A stretch of DNA of 6,002 bases from contig JAUZOB010000209.1 in assembly GCA_030706665.1 (NCBI GenBank), positions 1 to 6,002 of the forward strand. Direction: 5' to 3'. This stretch comes from Bacteroidota bacterium. GTDB lineage: Bacteria; Bacteroidota; Bacteroidia; Bacteroidales; Prolixibacteraceae. This document shows positions 1-5,737 of this stretch, piece by piece. Under the pieces are notes generated by a model, which ran no database searches, had not been told where the DNA came from, and was given only the letters and a program-made list of their open reading frames with translations. How positions within the stretch are numbered: the stretch's first letter is position 1; each line of letters starts with the position of its first letter. Both the position numbers and the translations under genes were made by a program.

Positions 1-483
1 GATGTGGAGGAATCCTTCCGGTTCAGGCTTCCGCAATCCGATGATATGAGAATAATACACTTTCTCAAAGAGATCGGCAATCTGAAAATGATAATGTTGT
101 TTAAACTTCTGTTCATAATGCCGTTGGTGAATCTCATTGGTGTTGCTGAACAGGAAGAGTCTGTATTCCTTTGAAAGCTGTCTCAGAAATTCCACTCGGT
201 GTACAGGAACATCAAGTAACATAGCCGTCCATGCCTTATCAACCAGTTCATCCGAAATATTCCTCCCTGCTTGTTCTTTAATCCATCTACGGAACTCATC
301 CGAGCTGATGGCCCCTATTTCATATAATGTCGGGGGAGAGCCCGGACCAAGAAGAGCCTTTAGATTATCCACTTTGGGAACTCCGATTTTATAAAGTTCA
401 TCTAAGGTCTTTTTAGGATCAATATTTAATATTACTCCGCCAAGATCGAAAATGATGTTTTTTATATTTGAAAGAGTGGTCAT
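1..483 (-). CDS. HAD-superfamily phosphatase, YihX-like (partial, 3' end outside window)
   Basis: Reading the minus strand from the ATG at 483-481 gives 161 residues that stay open to the window edge, so the C-terminus is missing. The N-terminus carries HAD motif I as FDLGGVIL, with the presumed nucleophile at Asp13. The position two residues later, often Asp in phosphatases, is Gly15. Motif II is SNTN (113-116), followed by a His. Motif III is the Lys of GLRKPEPE (Lys152). Motif IV, the Mg-binding acidic pair, would lie beyond the edge. The alpha-helical cap between motifs I and II, including a G-x-I-S-x-x-E/D-F stretch, and the SNTN motif resemble E. coli YihX, a glucose-1-phosphate phosphatase of HAD subfamily IA. 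This is a family-level resemblance; the substrate is unknown. The protein is cytoplasmic, with no signal peptide. The gene diverges from mtnA. It is not clearly the enolase-phosphatase MtnC of methionine salvage. No Shine-Dalgarno sequence precedes the start. Confidence 0.88.
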   Translation of the reverse strand, partial: MTTLSNIKNIIFDLGGVILNIDPKKTLDELYKIGVPKVDNLKALLGPGSPPTLYEIGAISSDEFRRWIKEQAGRNISDELVDKAWTAMLLDVPVHRVEFLRQLSKEYRLFLFSNTNEIHQRHYEQKFKQHYHFQIADLFEKVYYSHIIGLRKPEPEGFLHI

Positions 484-957
484 AATTCAAGAACTTTGGG
501 ATAAAAATAGTAAAATAGTCCCGTAATTATGAAAGATGCATTTTGAATCCTGTATAAATGATTCAATGGCAGGAATAAAATGAAGATAAATCATGTTGGA
601 GCCTTCCTTTGTCCGGACAATTTACATGAATTAAGGAGGTACTCAAATTGAGGTTTTTATTCATTTTCTTCATAGATTTAACAGGCTTGCAGAAATCATT
701 AATACGGGGACATAAAATGCTTACTGAGAAGAGTTCATAATGCAGACAGCAATACTGAAAAGAAACGGTTTAAGATCCCGGATCGATTTGCGTTAAGCAA
801 TGATTATCCTGATCAGATCAAAAAGGAACAGGTTGGGGTTGCAGCCAGCCAGTCTGAAATTTAGTTATCATCGACATGAAGATGACTTTGCAATTTGAGA
901 GTAATTGCCGGTTGCCGGAGAATAAAATCAAGAGCAAGTCATATTAAATAGAATAGA
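484..957. other. Divergent intergenic region between the HAD gene and mtnA
   Basis: These 474 bp separate two divergent genes and should hold both promoters. I see no good Bacteroidetes promoter for either gene; the closest plus-strand match to TAnnTTTG is TGACTTTG at 883-890, which is weak. The region contains the palindrome at 609-620 and a Shine-Dalgarno-like AAGGAGGT at 633-640 before a 30-codon TTG-start frame (648-740). It also contains a 53-codon stop-free frame without an ATG (703-864) and a 32-codon ATG frame (800-898). None resembles a known protein, and I do not call them genes. No tRNA or riboswitch fold was recognised. Confidence 0.6.
609..620. repeat. Perfect 12-bp palindrome TTGTCCGGACAA, possible operator
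   Basis: TTGTCC is followed directly by its reverse complement GGACAA with no spacer. It lies between the divergent HAD and mtnA genes, 126 bp from the HAD start and 337 bp from the mtnA start. Its half-site TTGTC also occurs in the inverted repeat at 2899-2921. It is too short for a useful hairpin without a loop, so a dimeric protein-binding site is the more natural reading. The function is inferred only from symmetry and position. Confidence 0.3.
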
Positions 958-2067
958 ATGAAAATAAATGACTGTTCATATACAACCATTTGGATGCATC
1001 CTGATGATCCGGGCTGCGTACAGGTTATAGACCAACGGAAGTTGCCATTCGAGTTTAAAATTTTAAATCTCCGGTCTGTAGAAGAGGCTTATTTCGCCAT
1101 ACATGATATGGCGGTCAGAGGAGCTCCCTTGATTGGAATTACAGCTGCTTATGGTATCTATCTTTCACTGTATAATTATCTGGGGCACCAACCTTTGCAG
1201 GAATACCTGGTCAGACAGGCTGACTTCCTTAAACTGGCACGTCCTACAGCCGTTAATCTGGCTTATATTGTTGATAAGATGGCTGAGATGCTTTCCGGAT
1301 TCGAAGATGCAGAGATGGCTAAAAATGAAGCCCTGCGCCTTGCAGAACAATTTAAGCAGGAAGATATTGATGCATGTGAGCAGATTGGTAAAAACGGACT
1401 GGCTTTAATAGAGGAGATCTACGAGCGAAAAGGGGGAATGCCCGTAAATATCCTTACACACTGCAATGCAGGCTGGCTGGCTTGCATTGACTGGGGAACC
1501 GCGACTGCCCCTATTTTCATGGCTCATAAAAAAGATATTCCACTTCATATCTGGGTTGACGAAACAAGACCACGAAACCAAGGTGCCCGACTTACCGCAT
1601 GGGAGTTACTTCAGGAAGGGATCTCTCATTCTGTGATCCCTGACAATACCGGAGGGTACTTAATGCAACATGACATGGTCGATTTGGTTATTGTAGGAAG
1701 CGATCGCACTGCGCTCAACGGAGATGTTGCGAATAAGATCGGAACTTACCTGAAAGCTTTGGCGGCTCAGGATAACAAGGTTCCTTTTTATGTCGCTTTG
1801 CCATCTTCGAGCATCGACTTTGAAATGAAGGATGGTCTCAAAGAGATGCCCATTGAAGAACGCGATGCTGAAGAAGTTCGTTATGTTGAAGGTTGGGATG
1901 GAAAGAGAATTAAGAGCCTGCTTCTGATGCCTGAAAAGAGTCCGGTGGCAAATTACGGCTTTGATGTGACCCCTGCCCGACTGGTTACAGGACTTATTAC
2001 CGAACGGGGAATTTGTGAGGCTTCGAAAGAAGGGATTCTTCATTTGTTTCCTGAACGAGAGCAATGA
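958..2067 (+). CDS. mtnA: S-methyl-5-thioribose-1-phosphate isomerase
   Basis: This 369-residue protein isomerises 5-methylthioribose 1-phosphate to 5-methylthioribulose 1-phosphate, a step in salvage of 5'-methylthioadenosine left over from S-adenosylmethionine use. In some bacteria the same enzyme handles 5-deoxyribose 1-phosphate. Diagnostic motifs are present in order: DMAVRGAPLIGITAAYG (50-66), THCNAGWLA with the catalytic Cys169, WVDETRPRNQGARLTAWEL (199-217) and GSDRTALNGDVANKIGTY with the catalytic Asp249. These match Cys160 and Asp240 of the B. subtilis enzyme with the same 9-residue offset. The C-terminal FDVTPARLVTGLITERG also fits. Length is close to the usual 340-370. The related eIF2B-type regulatory subunits lack this Cys/Asp pair. 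The ATG at 958 puts the N-terminus where the family starts; there is no Shine-Dalgarno sequence. The stop codon overlaps the start of the next gene (ATGA), indicating an operon with translational coupling. The kinase or phosphorylase that would supply its substrate is not in the window. Confidence 0.96.
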   Translation: MKINDCSYTTIWMHPDDPGCVQVIDQRKLPFEFKILNLRSVEEAYFAIHDMAVRGAPLIGITAAYGIYLSLYNYLGHQPLQEYLVRQADFLKLARPTAVNLAYIVDKMAEMLSGFEDAEMAKNEALRLAEQFKQEDIDACEQIGKNGLALIEEIYERKGGMPVNILTHCNAGWLACIDWGTATAPIFMAHKKDIPLHIWVDETRPRNQGARLTAWELLQEGISHSVIPDNTGGYLMQHDMVDLVIVGSDRTALNGDVANKIGTYLKALAAQDNKVPFYVALPSSSIDFEMKDGLKEMPIEERDAEEVRYVEGWDGKRIKSLLLMPEKSPVANYGFDVTPARLVTGLITERGICEASKEGILHLFPEREQ

Positions 2068-2720
2068 GAAACGAAGGCGTTATTAAGTTTAAGTGCCAGC
2101 AAAAGAAGACACAACCGGAAATCCCTGATTCAATTCTTTCTGATCTGAACTTATGGAGGGAAAGATTGCTTCAGTTGGGTTTTATTGGAATAAATCCCGA
2201 AGGAGTCGGATATGGCAATATCTCTGTTCGCTATAAATCGGGATTTGTAATTTCCGGATCTGCAACCGGCGGAATCCTGCATCTCGATGTTGGGCATTAT
2301 GCTTTTGTACACCAATGGAATATTGAACTGAATACACTCTCGTGTATTGGTCTTGTCCCTGCTTCATCTGAATCTCTCAGCCATGCAGCTGTTTATGATG
2401 CTGGAGGCGAGAGGATCTCAGCAGTCATTCATGTTCACCATCCCGAATTATGGAGGATCCTTTCAGAACAATCTGCTGGTGATTCCTTAGAATCCCCATT
2501 TATAGAACATGGTACAGTGCCTTCAACCCCAATGGAGGCAGAGTACGGCACTCCGTCCATGGCAAAAGCGATCATTGATATTGTTTTTGATCCGAAGCAG
2601 GCCGTGAAACAAATATTGGTGATGAGGGGTCATGAGGATGGAATCATGGTGTGGGGGAGTGACCTGGACGAAGCAGGGAAGACACTCCTTCATTGGGATA
2701 AATTGCTTTCGGAAAAATAA
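2064..2720 (+). CDS. Class II aldolase/adducin-family protein, MtnB-like dehydratase or DHAP-forming aldolase
   Basis: This 218-residue, zinc-dependent class II aldolase-family protein is cytoplasmic. The GYGNISVR stretch (49-56) and ISGSATGG (63-70) form the phosphate-binding region typical of the family. By comparison with E. coli L-fuculose-1-phosphate aldolase, SSE at 101-103 supplies the catalytic Glu (Glu103, like Glu73). H-V-H at 123-125 supplies two zinc ligands (like His92 and His94), and RGH at 188-190 supplies the third (His190, like His155). All four metal-site residues are present, so the enzyme should be active. Its ATG lies inside the mtnA stop region (ATGA overlap), so the MtnA product is the likely substrate. 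Two reactions are then plausible: dehydration of 5-methylthioribulose 1-phosphate (MtnB), or retro-aldol cleavage to dihydroxyacetone phosphate plus an aldehyde, as in oxygen-independent salvage shunts. I could not decide between them, so no symbol is given. Residues 1-20 are polar and look like a short extension; no other ATG is available nearby. Confidence 0.88.
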   Translation: MRNEGVIKFKCQQKKTQPEIPDSILSDLNLWRERLLQLGFIGINPEGVGYGNISVRYKSGFVISGSATGGILHLDVGHYAFVHQWNIELNTLSCIGLVPASSESLSHAAVYDAGGERISAVIHVHHPELWRILSEQSAGDSLESPFIEHGTVPSTPMEAEYGTPSMAKAIIDIVFDPKQAVKQILVMRGHEDGIMVWGSDLDEAGKTLLHWDKLLSEK

Positions 2721-2898
2721 GATTCTACAGGGCGATTCATTCTTTATTTTAGACGATAAGGCTCTTTATCCGAATCCATCCGCGAAGTTTCCGCATCTAT
2801 AAAGTATTCTGATTTTAACCTGTATAATACCATACCCGACAGGCTAAGAGTCTCTCATTCCATCGGGATTTTTAGGACAAAAATGTAAGTACCGGATC

Positions 2899-2921
2899 AT
2901 TTGTCTCTATTTGTGACAAAT
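2899..2921. repeat. Inverted repeat ATTTGTC-N9-GACAAAT with nested 13-bp palindrome, possible operator
   Basis: The outer arms are 2899-2905 and 2915-2921, with seven perfect pairs around a 9-base spacer. The right part is itself a palindrome, ATTTGT-G-ACAAAT (2909-2921), because ATTTGT occurs twice in direct orientation. Two overlapping symmetrical arrangements in 23 bp look more like a protein-binding site than a terminator, since no T-run follows. It is about 280 bp upstream of the fusion gene start. The regulator is unknown. Confidence 0.35.
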
Positions 2922-3084
2922 CCCAATGTCTATTCATTCCAAGAAACCTGCTAGCATCACATATCCCGAATGACAGTCCGGGTAGGATAAAGCTGCCTGT
3001 TTGAATTTGTTCCATAGAAAGGACCGTCAGTCCGTTAGTCTTTCCAGATCGCTGTATTCTTTTCGCATTCTGAATGTTAACCCC

Positions 3085-3108
3085 TAATTCCTGGAGAATA
3101 TGGAATTA
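3085..3108. repeat. Inverted repeat TAATTCC-N10-GGAATTA, possible operator
   Basis: Seven-base perfect arms at 3085-3091 and 3102-3108 flank a 10-base spacer. The arm centres are 17 bp apart, somewhat under two helical turns, which is plausible for a dimeric regulator. The element is 57-80 bp upstream of the candidate -7 box and 90 bp from the start codon. That position suits activation or repression of the fusion gene. No T-run follows, so a terminator is unlikely. The function is inferred from symmetry and location. Confidence 0.35.
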
Positions 3109-3131
3109 TGTCGTTAAGATTGTAATATGAA

Positions 3132-3157
3132 AATCTAAATATATAAGAATCTAAATA
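3132..3157 (+). repeat. Tandem direct repeat AATCTAAATA, two copies 16 bp apart
   Basis: Exact 10-bp copies lie at 3132-3141 and 3148-3157. They are directly upstream of the -7 box, in the place where the -33 element and activator contacts would be. The surrounding DNA is very A/T-rich, so chance duplication is possible, but the repeat includes a C and is exact. It may be a regulator site or an intrinsically bent upstream element. Confidence 0.3.
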
Positions 3158-3164
3158 AATAGTA

Positions 3165-3172
3165 TATATTTG
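3165..3172 (+). promoter_or_regulatory. Bacteroidetes-type -7 box TATATTTG, promoter of the persulfide reductase fusion gene
   Basis: The sequence fits the Bacteroidetes housekeeping sigma factor consensus TAnnTTTG exactly and lies 25 bp before the start codon. This implies a short leader of about 20 bases. The expected -33 TTG about 20 bp upstream is not evident, so the promoter may be weak or activator-dependent. The leader between box and ATG (3181-3197) is A-rich with no Shine-Dalgarno sequence, as is usual for this phylum, and supports the ATG at 3198. Confidence 0.6.
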
Positions 3173-3197
3173 TATTGTCATTTAAACAAAAACAAGT

Positions 3198-5648
3198 ATG
3201 GCAAAATATGTAATCGTAGGAGGTGTTGCCGGCGGGGCGACCACTGCAGCCCGATTAAGAAGGGATGATGAAGATGCAGAGATTATTCTTTTTGAAAAAG
3301 GCCCGCATATCTCATATGCCAATTGCGGATTACCCTATTATTTAGGTGGGGTTATTAAAGAAAGAGACAGATTGCTGGTACAGACTCCTGAGAGTTTTGG
3401 TACCAGATTCAATATAGATGTCAGGACGATGTCGGAAGTGACCGATATTGACCCGACCCATAAGCTGGTTACGGTTACCGACCACAATTCGGGTAAAATC
3501 TATACCGAGGTCTATGATAAGCTCGTCTTATCTCCCGGAGCAAAAGCGGTTATCCCTAATTTACCGGGAGCGAACGATTCCCGTGTTTTCACTTTACGAA
3601 ACGTTGAAGATACCGATCGAATTAAGGCTTATATTGACACCCAAAATCCCAAACATGCGATTGTAGCCGGTGCAGGGTTTATTGGCCTTGAAATGGCAGA
3701 AAATCTGCATAGGAAAGGATTGAAAGTATCAGTCATTGAAGCAGGAGAACAGGTGTTGGCTCCGCTTGATTATGAAATGGCTGCTTTAATTCATCAGCAG
3801 TTCAAGACCAAAGAGGTCGCACTTTTCCTTAAATCCCGATTGGAAGGAATTTATCATGAAGGAGAGAATTTAAGTGTCAGATTATCGGGGAACCGGACAC
3901 TTAAAGCCGACCTGGTAATCATGTCGCTGGGAGTTAAACCGGATACCTCACTTGCCGTGAAAGCCGGATTAGAATTGGGGACTACGGGAGGAATCGTTGT
4001 TGACGAATATCTGCAGACTTCGATCCCGGACATTTATGCGGTCGGAGACAGCATTGAATTTAAGCATCCGGTAACCGGGAAACCCGGTTTATCTTTATTG
4101 GCCGGTCCTGCAAATAAACAGGGACGTATTTTGGCCGACAATATGGTATTTGGTCATAAAAGTACTTATAAAGGTTCTATCGGGTCGGCAATAGCAAAGG
4201 TATTTGACCTTGCGGTCGGATCAACAGGCCTTTCCGAAAAAGAATTGATCAGGAACGGAATCCCCTGTAAATCCACAATCATCCAGGCAGGGTCTCATGC
4301 AGGCTACTATCCGGGGGCGATGCCAATGTTTATCAAGATCACTTTCAGCCCTGATCAGGGAAAGCTTTACGGATGTCAGATCGTAGGATACAAAGGAGTT
4401 GATAAACGTCTGGATATGGCTGCAGCAGTGATCAGAAGCAGTGGTACCGTTTTCGATCTGCAGGAACTGGAACATGCTTATGCTCCTCCCTATTCTTCTG
4501 CAAAGGATCCTATAAACCAGATCGGTTTCAATGCCGGGAATATTCTGAATGATCTCTTCAAACCTCTTGGATGGAAAGAGATGCGGGATTATGATCCTGA
4601 CGAGGCTTTTCTTCTGGATGTAAGAACTCCCGAAGAGTTCAACGTGGATACAATTCCGGGATCATATAACATTGAAGTCGATCAGATCCGAAAACGATTT
4701 GATGAGATCCCTCAGGACAAAAAGATCTACATTTTTTGCGGAATAGGATTGCGTGGCTATGTTGCATCAAGAATTCTAAAACAAAAGGGGTTTGATGTTT
4801 ATAATCTTTCAGGAGGCCTTGCTCTCTACAAACAAGTGATTGCTCCGCAAAGTAATGAGATCACCTTAAAAAATAATTCAGAGATTAATTCAGAAGATTC
4901 AGTTCTTCCTAAAATAGACGTGAAGATGATGGAAGTTGATGCCTGCGGATTGCAATGCCCGGGACCGATAATGAAGCTAAAAGAGAGCATCGATAAAATC
5001 GCTGTAGGCGAATGCGTCAGACAAACGGCTACCGATCAGGGATTCTTCAGAGATGTTCGGTCATGGTGTAATGTAACGGGCAATAAATTGATCTCTGTCG
5101 ATAACAAGGAAGGATTAATTACAGCGGTTATCGAAAAGACCGCAGGGAAGAGATGTGATCAGAAAAATGTACAGGAGGGAGATAATAAGACAATCGTTGT
5201 TTTCAGTGATGACCTTGACAGAGCTTTAGCTTCATTTGTAATTGCAAACGGAGCTGCCTCCATGGGGAAAAAGGTGACGCTTTTCTTTACGTTTTGGGGA
5301 TTGAATGTGATTAAACGCATTGAGAAACCCAAGGTGAAGAAGGACCTGATGGGACGCATGTTCGGAATGATGATGGCTTCATCCAGTTTGAAGCTTAAAC
5401 TTTCGAAGATGAACATGGCGAATATCGGACGTGGTATGATGAGAAAAAGAATGACCGATAAGAATGTCGATGCATTGGAGATTATGATTCAAAAAGCGGT
5501 GGATAGCGGTGTCAATCTGATTGCCTGTCAGATGTCAATGGATATTATGGGAGTTAAGCAAGAAGAACTTATTGATGGAGTCGTTATCGGCGGTGTTGCT
5601 AATTATCTTGAAGAAGCAGAACAGGCCAACGTGAACTTGTTCATCTAA
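3198..5648 (+). CDS. CoA-disulfide/persulfide reductase fused to rhodanese, TusA and DsrE2-type domains
   Basis: This 816-residue cytoplasmic protein probably reduces CoA or protein persulfides/disulfides and passes sulfane sulfur along one chain. Residues 1-450 are an FAD/NAD(P)H disulfide reductase of the CoA-disulfide reductase type. They show the FAD motif GGVAGG (8-13), the single redox cysteine in SYANCGLPYY (Cys43, the position known for S. aureus CoADR), the nucleotide motif GAGFIG (158-163) followed by Glu181, which favours NADH, and YAVGD (280-284). The C-terminal dimerisation part ends with AYAPPYSSAKDP (427-438). Residues about 457-548 are a rhodanese domain with active Cys514 (FCGIGLRG). 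Residues about 575-648 are a TusA/SirA-like carrier with the CPGP motif (Cys587). Residues about 663-816 are a DsrE2-like domain (DsrE/DsrF/DrsH-like family) with Cys777 in LIACQMSMDIMG. The reductase-rhodanese pair alone resembles the NADH-dependent persulfide reductase Npsr. No membrane anchor is obvious, though the DsrE2 part has hydrophobic and Met-rich stretches. The gene has its own promoter and terminator, so it is monocistronic. All four expected cysteines are intact. Confidence 0.93.
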   Translation: MAKYVIVGGVAGGATTAARLRRDDEDAEIILFEKGPHISYANCGLPYYLGGVIKERDRLLVQTPESFGTRFNIDVRTMSEVTDIDPTHKLVTVTDHNSGKIYTEVYDKLVLSPGAKAVIPNLPGANDSRVFTLRNVEDTDRIKAYIDTQNPKHAIVAGAGFIGLEMAENLHRKGLKVSVIEAGEQVLAPLDYEMAALIHQQFKTKEVALFLKSRLEGIYHEGENLSVRLSGNRTLKADLVIMSLGVKPDTSLAVKAGLELGTTGGIVVDEYLQTSIPDIYAVGDSIEFKHPVTGKPGLSLLAGPANKQGRILADNMVFGHKSTYKGSIGSAIAKVFDLAVGSTGLSEKELIRNGIPCKSTIIQAGSHAGYYPGAMPMFIKITFSPDQGKLYGCQIVGYKGVDKRLDMAAAVIRSSGTVFDLQELEHAYAPPYSSAKDPINQIGFNAGNILNDLFKPLGWKEMRDYDPDEAFLLDVRTPEEFNVDTIPGSYNIEVDQIRKRFDEIPQDKKIYIFCGIGLRGYVASRILKQKGFDVYNLSGGLALYKQVIAPQSNEITLKNNSEINSEDSVLPKIDVKMMEVDACGLQCPGPIMKLKESIDKIAVGECVRQTATDQGFFRDVRSWCNVTGNKLISVDNKEGLITAVIEKTAGKRCDQKNVQEGDNKTIVVFSDDLDRALASFVIANGAASMGKKVTLFFTFWGLNVIKRIEKPKVKKDLMGRMFGMMMASSSLKLKLSKMNMANIGRGMMRKRMTDKNVDALEIMIQKAVDSGVNLIACQMSMDIMGVKQEELIDGVVIGGVANYLEEAEQANVNLFI

Positions 5649-5692
5649 AGACTTGCGAATCAGTCTCAGCTGAAGAAGTTGAAAATATGAAT

Positions 5693-5737
5693 AAAAAAGA
5701 GCAGGGATCGGTTTTAATCGATCCCTGCTCTTTTTTT
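5693..5737 (+). terminator. Rho-independent terminator of the persulfide reductase fusion gene
   Basis: A perfect 18-bp inverted repeat (5693-5710 paired with 5719-5736) encloses an 8-base loop. The core stem GAGCAGGGATCG is G/C-rich and is followed by seven Ts (5731-5737). It begins 45 bp after the stop codon at 5648. The six As before the stem become a T-run on the other strand, so it could also stop transcription arriving from the right. Confidence 0.95.

Larger units (their letters stand above)
2721..3197. other. Intergenic region upstream of the persulfide reductase fusion gene
   Basis: These 477 bp lie between two genes on the same strand. I see no rho-independent terminator for the mtnA operon; the only nearby hairpin, GATAA-N6-TTATC at about 2755-2770, is weak and has no T-run. 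The last 330 bp contain two 7-bp inverted repeats (2899-2921 and 3085-3108), a 10-bp direct repeat (3132-3157) and a promoter box (3165-3172), which suggests a regulated promoter. On the minus strand, a 47-codon ATG frame at 2872-3015 sits inside a 77-codon stop-free stretch. It matches nothing I recognise and is treated as a finding, not a gene. Confidence 0.6.

Noticed and set aside
137..394. 85-codon plus-strand frame inside the left-edge HAD gene
   Set aside because: The opposite strand encodes a clear HAD phosphatase with motifs I-III across the same bases; this frame shows no family signature.
484..957. S-adenosylmethionine-type riboswitch ahead of mtnA
   Set aside because: Considered because of the pathway, but I found no convincing multi-stem fold; the only small hairpin is CCGG-TTG-CCGG at 908-918.
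1660..2064. 134-codon minus-strand frame inside mtnA
   Set aside because: It is antisense to the strongly conserved C-terminal half of MtnA and has no recognisable motif.
2755..2770. GATAA-N6-TTATC hairpin as terminator of the mtnA operon
   Set aside because: The five-pair, A/T-rich stem has no T-run, so it is too weak to call.
2749..2833. Short minus-strand frame of about 29 codons starting at 2833
   Set aside because: It is too short, has no start signal and resembles nothing known; equally short frames occur by chance here.
4221..4475. 84-codon minus-strand frame, and a similar one at 5159-5416, inside the fusion gene
   Set aside because: Both are shadows of the reductase and DsrE2-like domains, which carry clear motifs on the plus strand.
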